Both the position numbers and the translations under genes were made by a program. Under the pieces are notes generated by a model that saw only the letters and a list, made by a program, of their open reading frames with translations, did not search any database and was not told where the DNA came from. Of a stretch of DNA of 63,719 bases, positions 44,563 to 52,835 are shown piece by piece (positions within the stretch are counted from its first letter, which is position 1; each line of letters begins with the position of its first letter). The stretch comes from Lachnospiraceae bacterium (GTDB lineage: Bacteria > Bacillota > Clostridia > Lachnospirales > Lachnospiraceae). Location of the stretch: contig RYVZ01000020.1 of assembly GCA_003979345.1 (NCBI GenBank), positions 1-63,719 on the forward strand, given 5' to 3'.

Positions 44563-44709
44563 ATGGCAATGAATGAAAAGGAAATGGATATGTTGAGCAG
44601 AGAGCTTGATTTGAGTGATTTGGATTTTGAATTTGTAGAAGACAAGGATTTGGAAGAAGTTGCCGGAGGTATAAAATTGGGTTCAATTTATATTGAAACA
44701 ACGAAGTAA
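44563..44709 (+). CDS. RiPP precursor peptide with double-glycine leader
   Basis: 48 residues from ATG 44563, with AGAAGGGAG upstream; the frame also opens at ATG 44509 but that overlaps the previous gene. The leader (1-36) is acidic and helical with LSRELDLSDL and ends in LEEVAGG, the double-glycine processing site of C39 peptidases. The 12-residue core is IKLGSIYIETTK, with three Ile, two Thr and no Cys. Ile residues are fitting substrates for an EpeE-type epimerase. It lies between the radical SAM genes and a C39 peptidase, followed by a hairpin. The role as precursor is inferred from position and motif. Confidence 0.85.
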   Translation: MAMNEKEMDMLSRELDLSDLDFEFVEDKDLEEVAGGIKLGSIYIETTK

Positions 44710-44766
44710 GAGCTTTAGACGTTGTAGTTGCTGATGTGCGTATGACTTGCTAAATAGTATGAAATA

Positions 44767-44805
44767 TACCAGAAATGCAGATGAAAGAGAGCTGCATTTC
44801 TGGTA
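44767..44805 (+). terminator. Perfect hairpin after the precursor gene (attenuator)
   Basis: TACCAGAAATGCAG / CTGCATTTCTGGTA, 14 perfect pairs with an 11-base loop. No true T run follows (CATCTTATATA), so it may only reduce read-through or protect the precursor mRNA's 3' end. Confidence 0.65.
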
Positions 44806-44831
44806 CATCTTATATATTTGCATTACAAAGA

Positions 44832-45851
44832 ATGAAGATGAGTAGACGATTGCCTAAGGTGCCTGTTATTTTGCAAACAAAAAGGAATGAATGTGGGCTG
44901 AAAGCGTTACAGATGCTTTTTTTGTATTATGGGGACATATTTCTTGATAATGAAACTCAAAGCAGGAAAAATTTACAAGATGAGTATACTGCGAAAGAAC
45001 TTATAGAGATTGCAAGAAAACATGGTTATTTAGCAGGATGTCTTAAGATGAAACCAAAAGAACTGTTGAAAGTTGAATTTCCGTGTATTGCATTTTTCAG
45101 GGGAAATCATTTTGTTGTTTATTTAGGGGTAAAAAAGGGACATATTTATATTATAGATCCTGCATATGGGAAACGTAGACTAAGTGTGGAAGATTTTAGT
45201 AAGCGTTATCGTGAGATAGTGATTATTGCCAAGCCTTTGAATAAGGACTCGGTAAAAACAAAATTTTTAAGTATTTATAAGTGTGTATTTCCGGTTTTTC
45301 TTATGCTTAGTAATGCTTTAATAACATTGGTGCTTGTAATCTTGCTAAAAGTAAGAGAACTATATGTATATGTGCTGGTACTGCCTTTAATAGAAACTGA
45401 AAAACTATATTTGACTCGGAAGAACATTGCGTCAAAGATAAAATATTACAAAAATGACTTGATTGGACATCCTATTTTGTTTTTTGCTTATGAGGATAAC
45501 GGTTTAGATACAAAAATATTACTGGATGAGTATACTCAGTTCATTATTAATATTTCATATGCTGTAAGTATTTTTGAAATTGAGATTTCATGTGGTCATT
45601 TTGCTAATGGATGTCAGGTTCTTATATTGATGTTTTTGCAAATGTTTGTCAAAAGGACAAATTATAAATATAGATTTGTACTCATAGCACTATCGCTGCT
45701 AATTATTGTAAGTATCAATGTGCTATGTGTTCGCGGAATTCATTTGGTATATTCGGTTCTAACAATCTATTTATTTTATGTAGTGTATGAATACCGGTTT
45801 AGAACCGAAAGGCGCAAGGCAATGATAGATGAGGAAAATATAAATCGTTAG
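44832..45851 (+). CDS. Stand-alone C39 peptidase with membrane segments
   Basis: 339 residues from ATG 44832; the frame opens at 44775 but that would run through the hairpin. N-terminal C39 domain: oxyanion Gln15, catalytic Cys21 in NECGLKALQMLFLYYG, His93 in GNHFVVYLG and Asp109 in IIDPAYG. After residue 150 come about four membrane helices in a C-terminal part I cannot assign; there is no ATPase. C39 domains cut after Gly-Gly leaders, so this should process the 48-residue precursor. In most systems the domain is fused to the exporter; here it is separate. Confidence 0.83.
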   Translation: MKMSRRLPKVPVILQTKRNECGLKALQMLFLYYGDIFLDNETQSRKNLQDEYTAKELIEIARKHGYLAGCLKMKPKELLKVEFPCIAFFRGNHFVVYLGVKKGHIYIIDPAYGKRRLSVEDFSKRYREIVIIAKPLNKDSVKTKFLSIYKCVFPVFLMLSNALITLVLVILLKVRELYVYVLVLPLIETEKLYLTRKNIASKIKYYKNDLIGHPILFFAYEDNGLDTKILLDEYTQFIINISYAVSIFEIEISCGHFANGCQVLILMFLQMFVKRTNYKYRFVLIALSLLIIVSINVLCVRGIHLVYSVLTIYLFYVVYEYRFRTERRKAMIDEENINR

Positions 45852-45934
45852 CAGGTAGTAAAATGTCGAACATAAATAACTCTAAAGGATGATAGTATGA
45901 GAATATTGTATGAAACAGAGAGGGGGAACTGGTA

Positions 45935-47635
45935 ATGGAAAAAGAGTTGTATGCATCATTTTATCGAAAAAACAGATTCAGGTATATAGCGGGCATGTTT
46001 TTAGTAGCAGTGGTCACGATCCTGACATTGGTTTATGCCTATTTACTGCAGGTAGTGTTAGATGCAGCTAATCAGGGTCAAATGGAACGGATCATATATG
46101 CAATCATTGTCATGACAGGATTGTTTCTTGTATTATTTTTATTGCAAATGCTGTTAAAAAGGATTCGCTGCGCGTTCGTGAGGATTGCGATGTCACAGTA
46201 TAAAAGCAGGGCATTTGAGGAAATTACCAAGAAAGGGATCACGACGTTTCTGAGTGAGAATACGGGTTCTTATTTGTCCGTGCTGACGAACGATGCCGCT
46301 TATATTGAAGAGCATTATCTGCATGTGTTTTTCCAGATCATTTCGATGTGCGTTTCTTTCTTGGGCGCAATTGCACTGATGCTGTGGTACAACTGGGTCA
46401 TGTCGCTCGTTTCAATTGCGGTATGTGTATTGCCAATTATTCTGTCAATTTTATTTGGTGAAAAAATGGCGAGGGCAGAAAAAAATATCAGTGATAAAAA
46501 TGAGAACTATGTCGGGATGATCAAAGATCTGCTGGGCGGTTTTTCGGTCATTAAAAGTTTTCAGGCGGAAAAACAGGCTGTCGCATTGTTTGAAAAAGAG
46601 AATAATGAGCTGGAATTGTTGAAAGAGAAGAGTAAAAATACGAAAGGGACAATCACGATCATTTCTACGGAGATTGGTTCTGTCATGCAGATCGTTGTTT
46701 TTGCTGTCGGCGCGCTGTTGTCAATCAAAGGGATGATCACGGTGGGCGTTGTGATCGCTTTTGTTCAGCTGATGAATAATATCATGGAGCCGATACAAGC
46801 GTTGCCTTCTCTGTATGCAGACAGAAAGGCGGCGAAAGCGCTTATCCGTAAGCAGAGCGATTTCTTTGCCGGGAAAGAAAAAGACGAAGGGACATGTGAA
46901 ATCAGCAGGTTGGAAAGGGCGATTACCCTTAACGATGTGTCATTTTCTTATGAAGAGGGAAGCCGGGTGTTAAAAAATATCCGGTATACATTTGAAAAAG
47001 GGAAGACATACGCGATTGTCGGAGAAAGCGGAAGCGGGAAATCCACGCTGATGAATCTGCTTCTAAAAGGGTATGAGGATTATCAGGGAGAAATCTATTT
47101 TGATGATGTGAATCTAAAGCAGTTAAGCGGCAGCGCGTTGTACCGCATGGTCTCTGTGGTCCAGCAAAATGTCTTTATTTTTAACAGTTCCGTGCAGGAA
47201 AATATCACGATGTTTCATGCATGCGAAAAAGAACGTTTTGAAGATGCGGTTCATAAAGCGGGATTGGATAAGCTGGTTCATGAGAGGGGATATAAGTATT
47301 TATGCGGGGAAGGCGGAGCGAATCTGTCCGGCGGTGAGCGACAGCGGATTTCCATTGCCAGAAGCCTGCTGAAAGATACGTCGGTTCTGATCATGGACGA
47401 GGCGACAGCTGCGTTGGATGCCGAGACCTCCAATAACATATTAAATCAGATATTGTCTTTGGAGGGGATGACGAAAATTGTGATAACACACCGACTGGAG
47501 AAAAATGTATTGAAACAGTTTGATCATATCATGGTTTTGCGCAGCGGAAATATAACGGAAAGTGGAACTTTCGACGAGCTGATGGAAAGGCAGCAGTATT
47601 TCTATTCGCTGTATCAAATTTCGGCGGGAGAGTAG
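45935..47635 (+). CDS. ABC exporter, permease-ATPase fusion
   Basis: 566 residues with GGGGG before ATG 45935. Six membrane helices (residues about 15-300) and an ATPase domain: Walker A GESGSGKST, Q-loop VVQQNVF, signature LSGGERQRIS, Walker B VLIMDEATAALD and H-switch ITHRLE. Type IV (MsbA/LanT-like) exporter without an N-terminal C39 domain, which is supplied by the previous gene. Likely exports the processed peptide. Its base composition is less AT-rich than the genes before it, so it may have a different origin. Confidence 0.92.
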   Translation: MEKELYASFYRKNRFRYIAGMFLVAVVTILTLVYAYLLQVVLDAANQGQMERIIYAIIVMTGLFLVLFLLQMLLKRIRCAFVRIAMSQYKSRAFEEITKKGITTFLSENTGSYLSVLTNDAAYIEEHYLHVFFQIISMCVSFLGAIALMLWYNWVMSLVSIAVCVLPIILSILFGEKMARAEKNISDKNENYVGMIKDLLGGFSVIKSFQAEKQAVALFEKENNELELLKEKSKNTKGTITIISTEIGSVMQIVVFAVGALLSIKGMITVGVVIAFVQLMNNIMEPIQALPSLYADRKAAKALIRKQSDFFAGKEKDEGTCEISRLERAITLNDVSFSYEEGSRVLKNIRYTFEKGKTYAIVGESGSGKSTLMNLLLKGYEDYQGEIYFDDVNLKQLSGSALYRMVSVVQQNVFIFNSSVQENITMFHACEKERFEDAVHKAGLDKLVHERGYKYLCGEGGANLSGGERQRISIARSLLKDTSVLIMDEATAALDAETSNNILNQILSLEGMTKIVITHRLEKNVLKQFDHIMVLRSGNITESGTFDELMERQQYFYSLYQISAGE

Positions 47636-47640
47636 TAGAT

Positions 47641-47681
47641 GGCAGGACGAACCTCGTAAAGGTTCTCCTGCCGTTTTTTAT
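47641..47681 (+). terminator. Terminator, right copy of the 41-bp flanking repeat
   Basis: GGCAGGA / TCCTGCC stem with T6; matches the left copy at 40405-40445 with four differences. Confidence 0.85.
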
Positions 47682-47762
47682 GCGCATGGAAATATGCCGC
47701 TTAAGCGGCGCATGGGGCGCGCGACGATACTCGATTTTGATGGAAATATGGTCGGTGGGAAA

Positions 47763-48635
47763 TCATGATCCGCTTGTCAGATAAAGATACGCATCCTCCA
47801 GCGTCGCTGTCTGGGGAAAACAGTCCGTGTCCGGCTTTGTCCGGTTCAAAATTCTGAGCTGGATGCCGTTTTGTACATATTGTTTGGAAGAGACATGATA
47901 CCGTACTTCCAGCTCCCGCGCTTTCATGGCGTCATTCGTCACGCAGTCCCAGACGCAGCCTCTTGCCTGATCAAGCAGTTCCTGTACGCTGCCTGCATAA
48001 AGAAAACGTCCCTTTTTCATGACCGCGAGCTGATTGCAGGTTGCCGACAGGTCTTCCACGACATGGGTGGAAAAAAGAACGGTGCGGTCTGCAGAAAAAT
48101 CGACGAGCAGATTGCGGATGCGGATGCGTTCCTCCGGGTCTAAACCGGTTGTGGGTTCGTCGATGATCAGAAAGGCAGGGTCGTTTAAGAGCGCCTGAAT
48201 CAGTCCGACCCTCCGTTTCATGCCGCCTGAGAGCTGACGCATTTTCTTTTTGCGGTGGCCTGTTAAATTTGTTTTTTCCAAATAATCAGAGATGCGGTCT
48301 TTGCAGAGTTTTTTGGGGACACCGGCAAGGTCGCCCATATACTCTAAGCATTCCTGAACGGTGAGATTCGGATACAGGTCGATTTCCTGCGGAAGATAGC
48401 CGATCCGTTTTTGGATGGAGGTGTAATTTTTTTCGTGGTAAAACATGCCGTCCAGTGAGACGGTGCCGGAGTCGGGCGTAAGCGTGGTCGTCAGCACTCG
48501 CATCAGCGTTGTCTTTCCGGCGCCGTTTTCACCGAGCAGTCCGAAAATGCCGGTCGGGATTTCGAGGCTTGCATGGTCGATCGCTGTAACATGGTTCTTA
48601 AATGTGACGGTCAGGTCATTGATCTGAATACTCAT
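47763..48635 (-). CDS. BcrA-like ABC-2 ATPase
   Basis: 290-residue ATPase: Walker A GENGAGKTTL, Q-loop YLPQEIDLYP, signature LSGGMKRRVGLIQAL, Walker B FLIIDEPTTGLDPEE, H-loop FSTHVVEDL. The short C-terminal extension is typical of bacitracin-type (BcrA) exporters and lantibiotic immunity ATPases. It follows two permease genes on the same strand and lies beside the peptide cluster, so immunity to that or another peptide is plausible. Confidence 0.9.
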   Translation of the reverse strand: MSIQINDLTVTFKNHVTAIDHASLEIPTGIFGLLGENGAGKTTLMRVLTTTLTPDSGTVSLDGMFYHEKNYTSIQKRIGYLPQEIDLYPNLTVQECLEYMGDLAGVPKKLCKDRISDYLEKTNLTGHRKKKMRQLSGGMKRRVGLIQALLNDPAFLIIDEPTTGLDPEERIRIRNLLVDFSADRTVLFSTHVVEDLSATCNQLAVMKKGRFLYAGSVQELLDQARGCVWDCVTNDAMKARELEVRYHVSSKQYVQNGIQLRILNRTKPDTDCFPQTATLEDAYLYLTSGS

Positions 48636-48829
48636 AGGATATCATTTCTCCTTTTCTTGATTTTTTCTGGTTTTGTATCTGCGTGTTTCTGACAGGCTGT
48701 TTTTTGAGATATCTGCGCATTTGTGGAGGGATGCTTTTTCTGACGCCGCATTTGCCTGACTTTGCTCAGGATTTCAATCATGAGAATGAAGCATCAGTTA
48801 TGATATTTGCGTAACATGCCTGATCATGC

Positions 48830-49504
48830 CTATCTCTTTTTCAGCAGGCGCGGAAGAGCCGCCGTCATTGCAAGGCAGAGCACGGTGCAGACTGCCTTTC
48901 CGCACAGCCAGCTAAGATCGCGTCCGCCGTTGATATCACGGAAGGAATAGGAAAATAAATTCCATGAACCGAGCAGCCGGTTTGCGGAGCCGGAATTGGT
49001 GAGAAGCCATAGGATGAGGCTTACGCCGATGCCCGCCCACGGATTGCGGAACAGGCAGGCAAACGTGTTCGACAGGGTTCCCCAAAAAGCGATCGTTACC
49101 GCGGCGGCAGTCAGAAATAAGAAAAACTGCGCGGCTTCGCCGATGGCTCCCGGCTGCATGACGCTGAAAAGCAGCGGCTTTTGAAATAGAAAAAACAATC
49201 CGTAGCCTGCGGCGCCAAGCATAAGGAGAAACAATCCCTGTAGGATCATGCGTTTTATGACAAAACAGGTTCTGTTTTTGACTGGAAAGAGCCGCAGCAC
49301 TTCCGAACGTCCGCTTGTGATTTCCTGTGTGTAAGTGTCCGAACAGAACGCCGCTGCGAGCATGGCGAGCATGGGTTCTGTGGCGATTCCTACTTCATAA
49401 CTGATACTCACACCGCGAATCAGGCATAAGATCACGATGAAAAATATGGCGTAAGCGATCTTGTAGAGCGGCAGAATAATTTTGTGTTCTTTCTTTATAT
49501 TCAT
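48830..49504 (-). CDS. ABC-2 type membrane protein (second permease)
   Basis: 224 residues, about six hydrophobic segments, no family motif beyond that of ABC-2 permeases (SDTYTQEITSGRSEVLRLFPVKN near the second helix, typical of lantibiotic-immunity-type subunits). AAAGGAG lies upstream of ATG 49504. The gene sits between the longer permease and the ATPase, all on the minus strand. Confidence 0.78.
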   Translation of the reverse strand: MNIKKEHKIILPLYKIAYAIFFIVILCLIRGVSISYEVGIATEPMLAMLAAAFCSDTYTQEITSGRSEVLRLFPVKNRTCFVIKRMILQGLFLLMLGAAGYGLFFLFQKPLLFSVMQPGAIGEAAQFFLFLTAAAVTIAFWGTLSNTFACLFRNPWAGIGVSLILWLLTNSGSANRLLGSWNLFSYSFRDINGGRDLSWLCGKAVCTVLCLAMTAALPRLLKKR

Positions 49505-49565
49505 GGATTGATGAAAACTCCTTTCAAGGTTGGAATGCTTTGGGCAGACGTTATCCGGAATCCTT

Positions 49566-50630
49566 TTATATCCGCCGGCGTTTCCACAGCGCGGCGCAAA
49601 GCAGGAGGATGCACGCGGATGCCGCGATCAGGAACGTCTGATTGAACAGAACCATCGGCGGCTGAGCCGTATCGAAAAACGTACCGGGGAAGCGCACCAT
49701 GATCGCCATTGCCCGTCCGTAATAGCCGAAGCGTCCTTCCGCGTTTCGCGAACCCATATTGGAATACACGATGAGGAGAAACAGGATCGGCGCCGCGGGG
49801 AGCGGGTTCTTGAACAATAGGGAGATCAGTGCGTAAATGCATATGATCGCGAGCATGTTCGGTAAAATATACAGAAAGGCTGCCACTATGAAATCAAGGA
49901 GTCGTATTTCAAATCCGTTGCCCTTTGTACCCGCCAGGCAGAGTATCCAGAACACGAGACACAGGATACCGAGCGTGATCAGGCAGACCCCAAAACCGCC
50001 GAGCACTTTTCCAAGCACATAATTTCCTGCGCGGACTGGCTTGGTATGGAGCAGTTCATAGGTATGCTTTCTCGTATCCTGAAGAAAGAGCACCGAAAGC
50101 AGGATCGTTGCAAAAAATCCCATGAACAAGCCCGCAAAATCCGCAAATCTTCTGGAAAAATAATAAGAAAACGGATGATCCTCAAGCATTTCGGTAAGAT
50201 AGGCGTTGAGCTCGTCGTTTGTGCCTTTTTGATACGCCGTCATATCATAGAAATAATCTGCGCCAAAGTAATTGTAATGGTCCTCAAAATAGACGCAGGC
50301 GTCGGCGATATTCAGTTTTTTCACGCTGTTGACCGCGGTGTCTGCTTCCGCAGCGCTCATTTTATAATCCGAAATCAGGGATTCCCGCATAGATTGTTCC
50401 CAAAGCCCCCGCCGCTCGCTTTCCGGCGTTGGGATATAACCCTCGTAAAGCTCGGCGGAGTGGACGGTCTGCGGGTAGTTGTTTTGGATTTGGTCCTCCG
50501 GTGATAGATAACGGATCGTAAGACAGGGGGAAAGTTGTTGATAAACACCCAAAATGACGATCGCGAAACCGATCCAGAACAGAGGGTGCTTTAGGTAATT
50601 TTTGATTGCCCGTTTTGCAATTGGTAACAT
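49566..50630 (-). CDS. ABC-2 type permease (first permease)
   Basis: 354 residues from ATG 50630 with AAGGAGGT upstream; the longer frame from 50717 has no ribosome site. One helix near residues 15-35, a long extracellular loop (about 40-170), then five helices including AGLFMGFFATILLSVLFLQDT and the HTYELLHTKPVRAGNYVLGK motif. This is the BcrB/ABC-2 layout with a large extracytoplasmic loop. It is the membrane partner of the ATPase at 47763. Confidence 0.85.
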   Translation of the reverse strand: MLPIAKRAIKNYLKHPLFWIGFAIVILGVYQQLSPCLTIRYLSPEDQIQNNYPQTVHSAELYEGYIPTPESERRGLWEQSMRESLISDYKMSAAEADTAVNSVKKLNIADACVYFEDHYNYFGADYFYDMTAYQKGTNDELNAYLTEMLEDHPFSYYFSRRFADFAGLFMGFFATILLSVLFLQDTRKHTYELLHTKPVRAGNYVLGKVLGGFGVCLITLGILCLVFWILCLAGTKGNGFEIRLLDFIVAAFLYILPNMLAIICIYALISLLFKNPLPAAPILFLLIVYSNMGSRNAEGRFGYYGRAMAIMVRFPGTFFDTAQPPMVLFNQTFLIAASACILLLCAALWKRRRI

Positions 50631-50808
50631 GTGTTGATACCTCCTTATGCCGATGACAATAAGCAATTGCTTACTGATGACAGGACAGAGGGCGGAATGC
50701 CCCTGCCGTCTGTTCATAAGATCAGCATATGGGGGAAATCACAATAGAAAAGCAACGGATAAAAAATTTACAAGAAAAATAATAATGCGGAAGGGGCAAG
50801 CCGATAGA

Positions 50809-51993
50809 TTATGAAATCCGCCGAAATACGGCAGTAACGGAAGCGCCGCCCTGCGCTGCGTTTTCTAATAATAAGGCGCCGCCGTGTTTTTCGCAGTAGA
50901 GCCGGCTGATATACATCCCCATTCCGGCATGCTTCAAGCTGTCTTTTGCGTTTTGGCTGTAAAAAGCTTCCGTCAGGTTTTCCATGCTTTTGGGGAAACC
51001 GGAGCCGTCGTCCGCTATGGAGATGCGGCATTCGGAATGTGTTACGCTGAGTGTGACTGTTACCTCGTTTCTGGCATAGCGCAGCGCGTTAGACAACAAA
51101 TTTTCGACAACTTCCAAAATGAGTTCTTTATCGCCGCAGAACACCCCTTGTACCAGTACAGTATGCAGGAGGATCTGTCTGCCTGAGTCCTTTTGCAGAA
51201 TCACCGACTCTGAGCCGATCTCCGAAGCAAGCATGTCTGCCGTGATCTCATCCGGCTTTAGTGCGCGGCTTTCAAGACTGTTCATTTTTCGCATGGTATC
51301 CACAAACACATCCATACGGTCTAGCTGTTTTCCGCATTCCGCCAGCATTTTCATGGCGTGATCCTTATCAATATTTTCAGCTGGAAGATAATCGGTCAGC
51401 ATTTCGTGATACCCTTTTAATACAGAAAGCGGGGAGCGGATATCGTGGGAGATCGCCGCGCGGAGCGCGCGTTCCTCTTCAATGGTTTTCCAAAGGGCAA
51501 GGTTATTCTCGGCAAGCTGCGCGCGCATATGTTCAAATTCCCTGCACAGCGTTCCCATTTCATCCTGATTCTCATAAGTGACATGAAAATCCAGATTGTT
51601 TTCCGAGATGGTTTTGGACGCGAGCGCAAGCTCCGCGATCGGGTGTTTCAATTTGTTTTTATAAAAGAGAAATACTGCGGCGCAGCTTCCGGTCATGGAC
51701 AAAACAAGCACGGCATAGGTCTGCAAAAAGTCGCAGAGTTCGGAGATAAAGCGGTCCGAAGGCGTCATTTTGTAAGCGGACGGTCTCAACCCGTTTATTA
51801 CATATTGGGTTCCGTAATGCTCCAAGAGCTCTAACAATTCGTTCTCATCCCAATATTTGCGCCAGACGGCTGTCTGCATATGCCCTGCAAGAATGGCAAT
51901 CTCCGCGGAAAGAAAGAAGCTGATGATCAGGGCAGTCGCCATATACAGAAGAATCGTTTTTCTGATCGAAAGATTTCTTATTTTTTTACCCAT
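50809..51993 (-). CDS. Sensor histidine kinase
   Basis: 394 residues from ATG 51993, which overlaps the regulator's stop by 16 bases. Two membrane segments (about 13-35 and 95-118) enclose a short extracellular sensor of about 60 residues; then HAMP, HisKA (ISHDIRSPLSVLKGY with the phosphorylated His) and HATPase: N-box VENLLSNALRYA, G1 ISIADDGSGF, G2 GMGMYISRLY. With the adjacent regulator it forms a two-component system that probably controls the ABC genes downstream. Confidence 0.92.
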   Translation of the reverse strand: MGKKIRNLSIRKTILLYMATALIISFFLSAEIAILAGHMQTAVWRKYWDENELLELLEHYGTQYVINGLRPSAYKMTPSDRFISELCDFLQTYAVLVLSMTGSCAAVFLFYKNKLKHPIAELALASKTISENNLDFHVTYENQDEMGTLCREFEHMRAQLAENNLALWKTIEEERALRAAISHDIRSPLSVLKGYHEMLTDYLPAENIDKDHAMKMLAECGKQLDRMDVFVDTMRKMNSLESRALKPDEITADMLASEIGSESVILQKDSGRQILLHTVLVQGVFCGDKELILEVVENLLSNALRYARNEVTVTLSVTHSECRISIADDGSGFPKSMENLTEAFYSQNAKDSLKHAGMGMYISRLYCEKHGGALLLENAAQGGASVTAVFRRIS

Positions 51994-52652
51994 CGGTATC
52001 CCATCCCCCATACGGTTTCAATGTATTCGCTGTCCGTAACGAGCGAAAGTTTCTTTCGGATCCTGCGGACAAGCTCGGTGACGGTGCGGCTGTCGCCCTC
52101 CGCGTCAAAGCCGCAGATCTTCTCATAGATCCGTTCTTTATCAAACACGATCCCCGGATTCATCGACAGAAATTCAATGATCAGATATTCCGTTCTCGTC
52201 AGGGCTAATTCCCTGCCGTCTGCCTGTACGGTCTTTGCTGCGTAATCAATGACAAGCCCGCCTTGAAAAGAGCAGTCTGCGGCAATGCCGCGCCGCTGTT
52301 CTCTTTTTAGGTGAGCAGTGATTCTTGCGTCCAGTTCCTTTAAGCTGAACGGTTTTAAGATATAATCGTCGCCTCCGGAAAGCAGTCCGTTCACGCGGTC
52401 GCCTTCCTCCACTCTTGCGGTCAGAAACAGAATCGGGCATGATACCTTATCCCGGATCAGCCGGCACAGCGTGAGCCCGTCCATCTGCGGCATGTTGACG
52501 TCGAGCAGAATGAGATCGGGGTTTCGCTTCAGCATTTCCAGAGCGTCCGCTCCGTTTTCGGCAGCCATCACCTCATAAGATTTCATTGTAAAATAGCTTT
52601 GGAGCATGTTCAGAAGCTCCCTGTCGTCATCGATCATCAATAGTTTATTCAT
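51978..52652 (-). CDS. OmpR-family response regulator
   Basis: 224 residues. Receiver domain with acidic DDD near residues 8-10, phospho-acceptor Asp in LILLDVNMPQMDG and the conserved Lys in YILKPFS; C-terminal winged helix with LTRTEYLIIEFL and TVTELVRRIRKKL. It is the first gene of the five-gene minus-strand block (regulator, kinase, permease, permease, ATPase), an arrangement common for antimicrobial-peptide sensing and resistance modules in Firmicutes. Confidence 0.94.
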   Translation of the reverse strand: MNKLLMIDDDRELLNMLQSYFTMKSYEVMAAENGADALEMLKRNPDLILLDVNMPQMDGLTLCRLIRDKVSCPILFLTARVEEGDRVNGLLSGGDDYILKPFSLKELDARITAHLKREQRRGIAADCSFQGGLVIDYAAKTVQADGRELALTRTEYLIIEFLSMNPGIVFDKERIYEKICGFDAEGDSRTVTELVRRIRKKLSLVTDSEYIETVWGMGYRWVKK

Positions 52653-52776
52653 TGCTTATTATCTCCCGAATAGCTTGAAAAGTGCGCTTTAAGGCGGCAG
52701 GTCAAGGCGTATGCTTCAACCATATATTATATCGGAAAAGACAATAAATTCACAACAAAAATACAATCAGACCTCC

Positions 52777-52807
52777 TTGACCTTGCCCTGGGGGCATGGT
52801 TTATACT
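52777..52807 (+). promoter_or_regulatory. MerR-type promoter and operator
   Basis: TTGACC, a 19-base spacer, TATACT. Inside the spacer ACCTTGCCC-TGG-GGGCATGGT forms a near-perfect nine-base palindrome (52780-52800). An over-long spacer with a central palindrome is the hallmark of MerR-activated promoters. A MerR gene ends the operon it drives. Confidence 0.85.
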
Positions 52808-52835
52808 CCGCTTAAAAGGAGAGGGGAAGAATATT

